From Paracyclopina nana (lineage: Eukaryota; Arthropoda; Copepoda; Cyclopoida; Cyclopettidae): a stretch of DNA of 64,000 nt. Made by a program: the position numbers and the translations under genes. The stretch spans positions 20,001 to 84,000 of the forward strand of contig JAGUCH010000006.1 of assembly GCA_019096065.1 (NCBI GenBank), in the 5' to 3' direction. The notes below the pieces were generated by a model, which was not told the origin of the DNA, made no database searches, and was given only the letters and a program-made list of their open reading frames with translations. Below, piece after piece: positions 1 through 10,963 of the stretch (its first letter is position 1; each line of letters opens with the position of its first letter).

Positions 1-567
1 TGATGAGATATATCAAATGTCTTTACTGATAAATGATCACTGTCTTATGGGCTATTGGAAAGTGGCATTAGATTTTATCACAGCTCAGCTGGTTCTCTGC
101 TGAGCAGGGTTTTATGCTGAGCATATCTGGCTAAATAACTCCGCTGCTGAGCTGCTGAGCACCAAATCCTTTGGTGTGCTGACTCATGGCATCTAGTAGA
201 TCATTTATGTCAAGTCTCAGCCCAATCGGAGAACTCAGCCAAAAAGTGCACTTTTTCTGGGGGCTCAGCAGCAGTAAACTTTGACGATCGATATCTCAGC
301 AACGGAGCATCTCAGGAAGGATCTATTTACTATTCTGAAGTCGTGCTGAGCTCCTCTACCACTTTGTACTTCAAAGCCAAGTCCACAAGTCCACTTCCAA
401 GTCCGCTTACTTGTACTGCTGAGCGCTCAGCGCTATCTCAGCTCGTAATTCTCCGATTTTAAAACTCTTTACGGCTATGGAATCCTGAGACTCAGCTGAT
501 CATTTTTTCATTTCATAGCAAAGTTCATAAGTCCACTTTTACTGCCGCTACTTCTTAACGAAAAGCC

Positions 568-589
568 CTATGTACTACGTAGTACATAG
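568..589. repeat. Perfect 22-bp palindrome, copy 1
   Basis: The sequence is self-complementary around a central ACGT and reads CTATGTACTAC followed by its reverse complement. An identical copy lies at 1383-1404 in the next 815-bp unit. It could form a cruciform or bind a dimeric protein, but nothing nearby shows a function. Confidence 0.9.
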
Positions 590-1382
590 AGCTGCGTTTC
601 ATCCGTCTATTCAATACGAAAATTCGAAAAATGCTCCGATTTTGGAACTTTTTACAGTTTTGGAAATGGGAGACCAAACTGAACACTTTTTGCTACATAG
701 TAAACAAGATATCTCAGCTCCTTGTCTCCGTAAAACTCAGCAGACGGATGCTATTAAGCGGTAAACTTTGGCGCGCGATATCTCCGGTTCTAGACCAGAT
801 ATTTTGCCCCAATTTGATGCTATGAAGTCAGGGCAATCAGCTCTACAAGGTCTATTAGTAATCAAAGGCCGTAGACCGACTTTAATTTGATCGGCGAAAA
901 TTTGACGCGATCCGTTTTTCGCGGAAAATTCCACTGTAGAATGCAATAAAGTCATCAAATTCATGAAAAAGTCCAAGAAAACAATAAGTAGAAGACTTGG
1001 CACTAAGAATCGCCGCATTTCGAGTAGTTTTAGGCCCCAAAACAGGCCAAATTCGGGCCCAAAATGAAAAGTAAACAAAGTCTATAGTAGTAAACTTCGG
1101 GGAGCTATATCTCAGCAACGGAGAGCCTCAGATCACTTCTTTTTGCACCCAGAGATTCGTCTTGACATTCTCTATCACTTTTATAAGTACTCAAAGTCCC
1201 TCAGCGCATTTTCGTTTACGAAGTTCTGTACTGCTGAGCGCTCAGCGCTATCTCCGCTTGTATTTATCCGATTTTAAAACTGTTTACACCTATGGAATCC
1301 AGAGACTCAGCAGAAACTACTTTTACTTAATAGCAAAATTGATATCTCCACTTTTGCGCCCGCTACTTCTTAACGAAAAGCT

Positions 1383-1404
1383 CTATGTACTACGTAGTAC
1401 ATAG
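1383..1404. repeat. Perfect 22-bp palindrome, copy 2
   Basis: Identical to the palindrome at 568-589 and exactly one repeat unit (815 bp) away. The immediate flanks differ slightly (AGCACTG against AGAGCTG), so the palindrome is better conserved than its surroundings. Confidence 0.9.
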
Positions 1405-2020
1405 CACTGTGCTTAAAACTCGTTAAGCATGCGAAAATTCGAAAAATGCCCCGATTTTGGAACTCTTTACAGTTTTGGAAATGGGAGACCAAACTGAACA
1501 CTTTTTGCTACATAGTAAACAAGATATCTCCGCTAGAAGTCTCCGTAAAACTCAGCAGTTAGGCTGCTATTAAGCGAAAACTTTGGCGCGCGATATCTCC
1601 GGTTCTAGACCAGATATTTTGCCCCAATTTGTTGCTATGAAGTCAGGGCAACCTCCTCTACAAGGTTTCAAGGTGTCAAAGGCCGTAGACCGACTTTAAT
1701 TTGATCGCTCGAAATTTGACGCGATCCGTTTTTCGCGGAAATTTCCACTTTAGAAAGCTATAAAGTCCTCAAATACTTGAAAAAGTCCAAGAAAACGATA
1801 AGAGGAAGCTTAGGAGGAAGAATTGACCCATTTCGGGCAGTTTTAAGCCCCAAAACAAGCCGAATTCGGGCCCAAATGGAAAAGTAAACAAAGTCTCTAT
1901 ATAGTAAACTTCGACCCGCGATATCTCAGCAACGGAGAGTCTCAGATCACTTCTTTTTGCACCCAGAGATTCGTCTGGACATTTTCTATCACTTTTATAA
2001 GTTAGTAAACTCAGCATCTC

Positions 2021-4070
2021 CGCTTCATGTCTCCGTAAAACTTACCCGCTAGGCTGCTATTAAGCGGTACCGGCGGCGCGCGATATCTCAGCAACGGAGA
2101 GTCTCAGCTGACTTCAATTTAGTGTTTTGAAGTCGTGAGCTCATTCTCTACAACTTTTGGTTCATAATCATCTTCATATCTCAGCGTTTTCTCCCGATCG
2201 ATCTCAGCACTTTTACGCTGAACTTTGACAGTAACTTATTAGAAAAAACATAGGTAAAATCAAAAACTTTACTAATAAAAGTTCTAGAGCATGGCTTAAT
2301 GTATTAATGATTCAAAGGGCAAGGCCAGGGGGCAACCCGTTTGCGAGCAATCAATGGAAGGGACATTTTTCACTACAATGAACTTTGCGCATCAATATCT
2401 CAGCAACGAAGCGTCTCAGCACACTTCAATTTAGTGTTTTGAAGTCAGGCTGAGCTCCTCTACAACTTTGCATATCATGGCCAAGTCGATTCGAGGACTT
2501 GGGAAAAAGTCGAGTTTTCCCAAGGCCAGGGCCTTAGGGATTTTTCGACAATTTCGTCAAAAGCGGCCTAGCTCAAAAATAAGACCAGTTTTGAACTCAG
2601 TGATTTATTTGCAACAACTTTTGCTTCAATGACTTTGCTGTATCTCTCTGTTTTGGGGTGCTGAGTCGCTTTACTGAGATGCTGAGATTCGGTATGTTTA
2701 CATATTTTGGGGTGCTGAGCAACTTTTGCTAAATAAGTTTTTTGATATCTCTTACCGTTCCGGCTCTACCGAGTGCTGAGAAAATGACTCAGCAGTTTTG
2801 AAATCAGCTGACTGTGCTGAGTAGGCTCCATAGAGGAAATGGCTGGGAGCCAGAATCCAAAGTCTCATCAAATTTGGGTGAAAATTGAGCCATTTAGAGC
2901 GGGTTAAAGTTTTGGGGTGACGCCCCAAGTCGGGGTAGCGGACCGGGTCCTCGTAGCCCAAATCTAAGTCCAGAATCGGGTTCAGCACCCCCAAAAACCT
3001 TACCAAGGACACCGAGCACGCCCCGATATCTCTTAGTATGGCCAAGTTGCCCCTGAGCCCCGGGGTACACCCGAGAGGGCAAAATGCCCTTTTTCGCTAT
3101 TAGCGGTCGGATCGGGTCGTGCGATATGTCAAACGAAAGCTGGGGTCAAGGGGAGTAACTTTTATTAATGGGTCATCGGGGTCAGACCCGCCCATGATGG
3201 AGTTGGGGTACACAGGGTACCACATTTGGGACCCTTCGGGTACTAGGAGTGGAGCTAGCGCCAATCTGACTGCAGATTTGGATTCCCCACCCCTGAAAAC
3301 CTGACCAAGGACACCTCAGCCGACCCGAAAGGCCACTCCACGTAGAAGTTGACCTCCACCTGGGGGGTGGCATTATGTCAAAAAGTGCAGTTCACTAATA
3401 AAGTACCCCCAAATCGGGTCCTAACCCGATTTTGACAACTGATTGGGGTTGCCAGACCCAAAGTTTCATAATAAGAATGAGAGGGTGTGGCCCCTGGGCC
3501 ACTCCTTCTGAATCTTGGCGGGGTCAGGCTGTCCAAAATTGATGTCCCTTCCAACCCTGGAGGGCAAACGGCTTGCCCCGAGAACACGGGACCAATGCCA
3601 TCGGGTTCCCAACAAAATAATTAAGTTTACGTCTTTTTTTTCAGACCACCCCACCTACCCGTTTGGCCTCACCCTGGCCTCAAAGTTGAAAATGGAGGCC
3701 AAAAAGTGAAAAATCGGGTTCAAACGATGATACTTATGAAGCGAGCGGGCCCAATGGATAGGTGGATTGAAAAATTTCATTAATAAAAGTTGAAGGGCGT
3801 GGCATGAATAGGCCAGGATATAAAGGGCAGGGCCCTGGGGCCACCCCCGGGCCCGTGGGCCTTGGAAGGGACACCTTTTTCCACTAAACATTAGGGAAAA
3901 CAACAAAAAGGACGTTTGCTCAAAAACGAATAGGTAGAATGAAAAACTTCATTAATATCAAATGTAGGGCACAAAAATCGGGTCCTTTTGTATTAATGAC
4001 ATTAGCCCCTGGGGCAAGGCCCCTGGGCGCTAGGGGCGGAAGGGACATGTATCATCACCTTGGTTAGCTT
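2021..4070. other. Gene-free, subtelomere-like repetitive region
   Basis: No credible gene is visible. Fragments of one module recur at about 2263, 3777 and 3949: an ATTAATAAAAGTT-like segment followed by GGGCAAGGCC- or GGGCGTGGC-like stretches and a GGAAGGGACA segment. The part from about 2880 to 4060 is GC-richer than most of the window and full of CGGGTC and GGGGTC words. The block ends directly at the TTAGG array, so it may be telomere-associated sequence, but no reverse transcriptase reading frame is visible. Confidence 0.6.
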
Positions 4071-4950
4071 AACCTAACCTAACCTAACCTAACCTAACCT
4101 AACCTAACCTAACCTAACCTAACCTAACCTAACCTAACCTAACCTAACCTAACCTAACCTAACCTAACCTAACCTAACCTAACCCTACCTAACCTAACCG
4201 ACCCTCACCTAACCTAACCTAACCTAACCCAACCTTACCTAACCTAACCTAACCTAACCTAACCTAACCTAACCTAACCTAACCTAACCTAACCTAACCT
4301 AACCTAACCTAACCTAACCTAACCTAACCTAACCTAACCTAACCTAACCTAACCTAACCTAACCTAACCTAACCTAACCTAACCTAACCTAACCTAACCT
4401 AACCTAACCTAACCTAACCTAACCTAACCTAACCTAACCTAACCTAACCTAACCTAACCTAACCTAACCTAACCTAACCTAACCTAACCTAACCTAACCT
4501 AACCTAACCTAACCTAACCTAACCTAACCTAACCTAACCTAACCTAACCTAACCTAACCCAACCTAACCTAACCTAACCTAACCTAACCTAACCTAACCT
4601 AACCTAACCTAACCTAACCTAACCTAACCTAACCTAACCTAACCTAACCTAACCTAACCCAACCTAACCTAACCTAACCTAACCTAACCTAACCTAACCT
4701 AACCTAACCTAACCTAACCTAACCTAACCTAACCTAACCTAACCTAACCTAACCTAACCTAACCTAACCTAACCTAACCTAACCTAACCTAACCTAACCT
4801 AACCTAACCTAACCTAACCTAACCTAACCTAACCTAACCTAACCTAACCTAACCTAACCTAACCTAACCTAACCTAACCTAACCTAACCTAACCTAACCT
4901 AACCTAACCTAACCTAACCTAACCTAACCTAACCTAACCTAACCTAACCT
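4071..4950 (-). repeat. Arthropod telomeric repeat array (TTAGG)n
   Basis: About 176 uninterrupted 5-bp units read AACCT on the + strand, so TTAGG on the - strand. The register is kept over the whole 880 bp. The few variants are point changes clustered near 4181-4235, with isolated ones near 4560 and 4660. TTAGG is the ancestral arthropod telomere unit. In this orientation a chromosome end would lie to the left, yet 4.07 kb of other DNA precedes the array. It is therefore an interstitial array, a telomere with an insertion, or an assembly join. Confidence 0.97.
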
Positions 4951-5141
4951 ACCTTTCATTTTTTTAAAAGCTAGGACTGGAAAAAAGTTCTACAGACACA
5001 TGTGTCACTGTTTTTACATCATCCTCATTTTATTAATGTCATTGCTTCAACAATCCATTTTTACAAATAATGATTCACGGACATGACATGCATTACATTG
5101 TGATGACCTCATTAACATCCTGCTCCATGTTTTGCTTGACC
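4951..5141. other. Intergenic, nothing recognised
   Basis: AT-rich single-copy-looking sequence between the telomeric array and a truncated transposon copy. No open frame, RNA gene or repeat was recognised. Confidence 0.5.
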
Positions 5142-5380
5142 CAATGGTAGAACAGCCATTTTTGTGCATTGTTTGGGCAGCCATAACTTTTGGTTGGAAT
5201 CAAATGAAATTTTTCTTTAATGAGAGGTCTCCCCATTCAATGATTATTCATCAAAATTGGTTGTAGATATTTGTGGAATTGGGAGCTCTGAATGTTCGTT
5301 TTTAGCTTGTGGCCCGAATTGACTCCAATGATTTCATGAGTTTTTCCCAGTGTGTCAAGATGGCAATTTGAGCCACTGTG
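5142..5380. mobile_element. Truncated copy of CACAGTG-ended MITE
   Basis: From the ATGGTAG at 5144 to the terminal CACTGTG at 5374-5380 this aligns with the right half of the complete element at 10964-11421, including the CCATAACTTTTGGTTGG and GATTATTCATCAAAATTGG segments. The left half expected at about 4940-5140 is absent, so the copy is 5' truncated or was broken close to the telomeric array. It carries no coding capacity. Confidence 0.75.
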
Positions 5381-5552
5381 CATGAGTTTTCATTTTATGA
5401 CATTCATAGTCAGGTATCAATAAGTAGAAATGTAGCAACATAGTGTTGCACACATAATTTACAATAATGAAAAATTGACCAGAGAAAATGTAGTTTACTC
5501 CAAATGTTGCCAGTGCACTTTTTGGTAGCTATATGAAAACACAAAAACCCAG

Positions 5553-5597
5553 CATTCTTTCATTCATTCATTCATTCTTTCATTCATTCATTCATTC
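5553..5597. repeat. (CATT)n microsatellite
   Basis: CATT units with two CTTT interruptions run for about 45 bp. Simple sequence, no further function seen. Confidence 0.9.
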
Positions 5598-6339
5598 AAA
5601 CAAAATTGATTGCATACTTTGACTCAATATTAGGCCTGAGGAGGAAAATTTAGAGCGGTTCAGTAATATTGATAATGGAAGATCGCAATTTTCCTTTGCC
5701 TTCCAAGCCTAAACATCTAGTTTGAGACCAAATGGTCAAAGGTACTGATGAAGAGGAACTTGCAAATTATTTTGTACACTTGGGTATACATCAAGTCTCC
5801 TTGATTTTGCACATTACATGGGCTTTGAAAGTTTTTGGGGATTGTTTTCTTGTTGGGCTACTCCTCAAGTTTGGAAGCTTTGTGCGGCTCACAAGTTTTT
5901 GGTATTGATAAACATGAAAGCGTCTGATGTTTTTCAAGTAAGCAATAATAGGTGAGAAATTGTACCAAAGAACACATGGGTGATTGTTATTTTTTTTTAA
6001 ATGTCCTAGATTGGGTAGATGATGGATGGATGGTGGTGGCCGAAAGAGAGATTTTGAAAGTACATGCTATGAGCCTTTGAAAAGTTTTACCTAGGTCAAT
6101 CGGAGTAGAATTTGGATCTTGGCTCCAGAAGCTGTAGATCTTAGCACACGCCATATCAATTTGATTCGGTCTCAATATTGGCATCCATTAATGCAATCGT
6201 TGGAAAAATTTCGAGCTCATTTATTTGCTTTTTGCTGCCAATTTTTGCCATTCTTGCATAATTGTACTACATTAATTTTTAAAATCCTTTTCATGGATTC
6301 ACATTTTGTTTGATGGCCATCAAATGCCTCATAGTTATA

Positions 6340-6729
6340 CAGTCTGTCCGTTCAAAATTGGACGGTATGGGAATCTAAACTTTGTGTCACATATTCAAGA
6401 AATACAGGACTTATAAATGATATCATTAGAAAGATTGAGTCTTTCCCCATCTTTTTTGTAGAAATAGAAAAAATCAATTTTAACGGGAAAAAACCGAGAA
6501 AATTCAATTTTCCCAAGGCAACCCAAAAAATTGTCACGAAAAAAACTGATGAATCATTTCTTTTTTGCTTTCACGCGGAATTCATATACATATTTTTCAT
6601 TTTGTCAGAAAACAAAAAAGATGTCCAAAGGTTCAATCTTTCCAATGATACCCATTACGCTTCGAAATTCTTGAATTTATAACACAAACTTTTGATTCCT
6701 TCACCGTCCAATTTTAAACGGACAGACTG
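6340..6729. mobile_element. Tc1/mariner-type MITE, 390 bp, TA target duplication
   Basis: The ends are 27-bp inverted repeats (6340-6366 and 6703-6729) that start CAGTCTGTCCGTT and differ at one position. TA dinucleotides flank both sides (6338-6339 and 6730-6731), the target duplication of the Tc1/mariner superfamily. The 390-bp length and lack of a transposase frame make it a non-autonomous element. Its right end lies 75 bp upstream of the ATG of the PAN-TSP1-kelch gene, so it probably forms part of that gene's promoter or 5' region. Confidence 0.88.
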
Positions 6730-6804
6730 TATAGGAAATCAATAGCCATATAAAGTGCTATTTTTAGGGCATTCTGAAAACATAAAAACCTTTTTAGTTT
6801 CAAT

Positions 6805-8586
6805 ATGGACATGAAAGTGGCAATAGCAGCCTACTTTATTAGCCTTCTTTTCAGCTCTGCTGAGCTTTCCAGCATTCAAGTTGAAAGATTTGTCCAGGCT
6901 CCACTTGCAGCAACAAACTATGTTCCATTCATTATGGAAATGAAGGAAAACGTTCTCTCCACTATTCAGTGCGGTTTAATTTGCAAGTTGAGAAGCCCTA
7001 GCTGCGATGGTTACAAGTTTTTACAGTCTTCTCAGACTTGCCATCTGGTGGACTTTGATGGGGTTTCCAACGCAGAAAACTCTGCAGATGGATTTGGCAA
7101 AAATGGCTTGATGATAAAAGGCAGTAAGATTGTTAAATCCAGCGGATTTTGCAATGGTAATCATGATGGTACAGGAACTGAGTGCTTAGGAGTGTTAACA
7201 ACCAGAACTACCAAAAGGTCCTCATTGCAAGGAATAAACGCTGGCTAGCTCTTAACACAATGCGTTCAAAAGTATAGCAAAAAACTTTGCTTAAAAGAGG
7301 GAATGTTTTGACAATTCAGTAGTAGCCTCTATTATTATCTAGCTTGTGTTTATGTCCAGCCCACCAAAATTATTCAATCCGTCTCACTTGGTATATAGGT
7401 GGTGTGTGGACAAAATGGTCAAGTTGGTCTTCCTGTGATGGGGCCGAGATACCAACCAGTACAAGGAACCGAACTTGCATCACCCCATTTATTGGTGACA
7501 GTCATTGCTCCACTGATGTAGGAGAGGCTTCAAGCATTGACACTAAAACCTGTGGTCATTTAAATAATAGTGCTGAAGCATCATCGACAATAACTTTGAT
7601 TCATTTCAGTGCTTCATTTGCTGGTTGTGGGCGGACTTGTTGAAGACTTCTCCCTGGATCCAATCAATTCTCCTGCGGTGACCACCTACCCAACTTCCTT
7701 CCCCAATGTAGGCCCGTACAGTGGCTACATGATGACCACTGATCGTGAGTTGCACATGCTTGAAACTCTGGGCGGAAGCAGGATTTACAGGTGGGGCTTT
7801 GACAGCCAATTGCCAGTGGAATTGGCCACCACAATACCATTTCACGGGGACTACCCCGGAGTCACATCAACAAGCCGAGCAATTTATGCTTTTGGAGGAG
7901 AAGGAAGTAGCTAATTTGAACATTTTGCTCAGACATGATTCAATTCAATTCGATTGTTGCAGATATTTATGGGATTGATGAGTACGTGCCTGGTGGTGAG
8001 CCTTTTTCAACAACGTTTGCTGATGGCCTTACTTATGGTTGTGCAGCAGCTGTTCCTCAGGATGATTCAGTCATTTATATTGGCGGTGGGGTAACAAATG
8101 GCTCAAGAACTAATAAGGTATGGACCTACGACACATCCACCAAGGCCTTTTCGTATCGGACAGCGATTCCAACTCGAGGTGGTTATGGCATTTCAAGCCA
8201 CGGTTGCGCTGGTGTCATTGCTGCAAATGGCCAAAAGGTAAAAGTGTTGATCACTCATAATTTTCATTGAAAGAGAACAGTTTTGTTGAGCGCAGGCTTA
8301 TGTGGTGCTCGGAGGTTACAACCAAAACTATGGTATGGGTAACAATGTCCACATGTATTACATTGATAGCGACCAATGGACTAATCTGGCCTCATTGCCT
8401 GCTCCTCGCTACCATTTCACAACCATTTTCCATGGTGGATACATGTACATAGCAGGTACTGGGGGCTCCTATGCTTCCCGTTTGGTGCTGAGGATGCAAC
8501 CCGATCCTGCTCTAGCCTCGTGGGAGACAATTGGAAGCATCAGCGACTTGGCATGGAAACCCATTGTGCAGCCTTACTATGTATAG
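6805..8586 (+). CDS. Secreted PAN/apple - thrombospondin type 1 - kelch protein
   Basis: Five exons in compatible phase give 456 aa: 6805-7156, 7399-7554, 7610-7906, 7963-8237 and 8296-8586. The protein starts with a signal peptide (MDMKVAIAAYFISLLF). Residues about 20-115 look like a PAN/apple domain (CGLICKLRSPSCDGYKF). A thrombospondin type 1 repeat follows (WTKWSSWSSC, with RNRTC and a closing TKTC), carrying typical C-mannosylation tryptophans. The rest is a run of kelch-type beta-propeller blades, for example VVLGGYNQNYG and MYIAGTGGSY. No membrane segment is visible, so it should be extracellular, probably binding glycans or matrix. The first donor could instead lie 12 nt downstream (7168), adding four residues; the second donor (GTCATT) is weak. 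The domains are clear; the function is not known. Confidence 0.82.
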
Positions 8587-8589
8587 TCA

Positions 8590-8595
8590 AATAAA
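8590..8595 (+). promoter_or_regulatory. Poly(A) signal AATAAA of the kelch gene
   Basis: A canonical AATAAA begins four bases after the TAG stop at 8584-8586 and overlaps a second AATAAA. Such a short 3' UTR fits the compact genes of this window. Confidence 0.6.
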
Positions 8596-9147
8596 TAAAC
8601 TTATGTTGATTTCCAAACAATGACCTTTTTAGGGGATGGTTGCAACGAGAATTATTCTCAACTTTTTTCAGAATGATTTCAGCCATTCAAATGAATGTCT
8701 CATTGCAATCACAGAGGAATGATGAGAGCAAAGTATAATATTTAAGTATGAAAAAAAAATCGCACATTTCCTAGCATAAGGCATATCTGTTTAAATGCAT
8801 AACTTAGTATTCAGAGCCATGATACAACCAATGTTTCTGGCAAACCAGGTCCTACTAGTCACGAAGCATACATACTACATTGGGAGGTTTTTCGTCTACA
8901 TTTTCAGCCTTTTTGAAGTTGGGCTCAAACCTTTGTAGCACAGTAGCAATTATAGATCAGACACACAATTATCGAAAAATTTAAGGCATGTTTGAACGGC
9001 GGTCAGAATTTGAGTTTCCAAAGCAACCATTATTTCCCACACAGGCTATATTGAGATATCAATAGCAATTTTAGGCTGTTTTTCCTAAATGTAGCCCTTT
9101 TTGTTTTCATAATGAATGACATGCTATAACCTTGTTTGATACGCTCC
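8596..9147. other. Intergenic, nothing recognised
   Basis: AT-rich DNA between the kelch gene and the 3' remnant of the GMPPB pseudogene. Decayed 3' parts of that pseudogene could extend into it, but no hexapeptide-repeat coding is recognisable. Confidence 0.5.
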
Positions 9148-10087
9148 TCAACTTTCATATGAGGTTGAGAGATTTGTTAAGGCTCCTTTTGCTACAACAA
9201 GTACAAAAATGTTCATGCGCGCATTGATTTTGTTTGACACAAGCTTCACCTCGGACTTTTCAATTTGCCCAGACTTGGGGCTGGAAACAAACACTCCATA
9301 CTTGCTTGGCTCCCCAACTTTGGTGACCTGCAAAACATTTTTTAAAAGTCATTTGACGACATTAGCCACCTGTCCGCTTCGATCCGGATTTGAAGACTAA
9401 TAAGTCAAAGTATATCTGCGGGAATTGATGATTACCGCAATGGTCCCTTTGTGGCCATGGACCATTAATTTCCTTGAAGGGGAAGTTGCAAATGACATTG
9501 GAGTTGAGGAAATAAAAGGGCTCATCATTTGAGGCTAAGACTTGATGCGACAAGGCCAAAGGCCCTGCTGTGCCCAGGGGCTCCTTCTCATGGGCAAAGC
9601 TAATCTTGATGCCGAGTCTGTCGGCCTCCAAGGCCATTTCAACCTCCAAAGTATCAGCATGATAGGACACAGCAATGACAACCTGAAAGTGGTCAATCCG
9701 GATTTAGTGCTCAGTTCAAAGAGGAAAATCTTGACTAATTAAATACTATTCTATTATGACTTGGCCATTTTGACTGAGACTTGTTCATTCAGGCCTCAAA
9801 TTGTACTCATGCTTGACTTGACTTGGTCTCCCCTCTGATTCAACACTGAATCAAATTTGACCCAACTTTAAATCAACTTTGATTCAACTTTGACTCAACT
9901 GGTCAGGTTAGGCTAACTCATTTTTGACCCAACTTGATTTAACTTTGACTTTATGTTGACCAAGCTTGAACTCAACCTTAAGTCATAACATTGGCTAGTT
10001 GGCGATTTCCACCAAAGGCTTTGACCAGGAGAGTGTCAAAGGCCGCAGCCGATTTCCATAGCCCCCAACCAAGATCAAGGCCTTCAT
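9148..10087 (-). pseudogene. GMPPB: Mannose-1-phosphate guanyltransferase beta pseudogene
   Basis: GMPPB makes GDP-mannose from mannose-1-phosphate and GTP. The first segment (from ATG at 10087) reads [19 protein letters not shown], the nucleotide-binding signature [13 protein letters not shown] with one change. Segment 2 (about 9685-9437) holds LGTAGPLAL and FYFLNSNVICNFPF; segment 3 (9342-9148) holds VTKVGEPSKYG and VSNKINARMNIF. Intron borders remain (TTTCAG before GTTGTCATTGC, TTTGCAG before GTCACC), so this is a DNA-level duplicate, not a retrocopy. It is broken: the conserved Asn-Lys-Pro site has TAG in place of Lys, an indel near 9468 shifts frame between FPFKE and the VHGHKGTIA part, homology ends after NIF, and the C-terminal hexapeptide-repeat half is missing. 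Confidence 0.85.
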
Positions 10088-10621
10088 GTTTGACAGCTTT
10101 TCCTCTGAAAAAACAGTGAGATGATTAAAATTGATTTAAGTAAAGAGGCTTCATTTTGGCTTTTTATCGAAATCAACCGGAGGTTTACAAAGCATTTGTC
10201 ACTGTACCCATTTGTTAACCACAAGAATTCGCCTGAAATTTTCTGACCCGCCTTGAAGTTGCACCAATGAAGCAAGCAATTTGTCGAGCCTTTTTGTAGC
10301 AGCTGACTGCTTGCCAGTCTCTCTAAATACTGGTGAGGCATTGCTTTTTTTGTTAGCTAATCGGCGCCCAAATTTTTGTTGCTCAGACCTTCACTAGTCC
10401 CTTGGGGTTGCCAAAACACCAAAGATTTGTCCGCTGCGTGGCCGGGAAGTGCCTCTAAATCGACTTTTTTTATCAAAAGTGAACAATCTTTTATTTGACC
10501 AAGTCCAGTTTTGCTTGGTCTTGGATGACTAGGACTTGCTAGATCTGCCAAGTCCTGTTTCTTTGTTGCTCAAAATTGGGAAAAGCTTGCCTCAAGCTTT
10601 GATTAATGCCAAATCATACCT
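10088..10621. other. Intergenic, nothing recognised
   Basis: Sequence upstream of the GMPPB pseudogene. A splice-acceptor-like TTTTTTCAG on the - strand just before the old start codon suggests the parent gene had a 5' UTR intron. Nothing else was recognised. Confidence 0.45.
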
Positions 10622-10837
10622 AGATGGCGCTGCACTCGTACACAAAGGGCACTTCAGATCAAAATGACGTCATAATTTGGGCGCGACTAAAAGCGGGTGC
10701 GCGATTTCATCAACGCGGGCCGGCGTTTCAACCTCGCACATTGTGTGTGTTAACGGATGACAGATTCCGCATTAGGCCGTTTGATTCCGAAAAAAGCCCA
10801 CAAACAGAGTTATTTCAGAATGCAACTAGCGCCATCT
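10622..10837. mobile_element. Possible 216-bp element with AGATGGCGCT ends
   Basis: A 10-bp perfect inverted repeat, AGATGGCGCT at 10622-10631 and its complement at 10828-10837, encloses DNA that is GC-richer than its surroundings. It might be a small transposon, or the ends may simply be two inverted CTCF-like motifs. No target duplication is clear. Confidence 0.35.
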
Positions 10838-10963
10838 GAACCGACTTTGTAGCATTAATCTAAGCTCTAGACAAGCTTTTCGCAATTGGAATAATATTTT
10901 TGTTTACAAAATAATTTTTAGTAAGTGTTGCTTTGTAAATCTTGCTAGGTAAATTGCACACTT

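Larger units (their letters stand above)
300..2020. repeat. Tandem repeat with 815-bp unit, two copies
   Basis: Three independent anchors recur at the same distance: the block at 414 returns at 1229, the block at 546 at 1361, and the block at 1111 at 1925, giving a period of 814-815 bp. The unit is rich in the words CTCAGC and GCTGAG in both orientations and in the module ATATCTCAGCAACGGAG. Related modules continue outside the two units near 291, 2085 and 2395. Each unit also carries a perfect 22-bp palindrome. No convincing coding region is seen; short open frames here are neither spliced nor recognisable. Confidence 0.85.

Noticed and set aside
4071-4950. CRISPR-like or other functional repeat array
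   Set aside because: A pure 5-bp telomeric unit without spacers.
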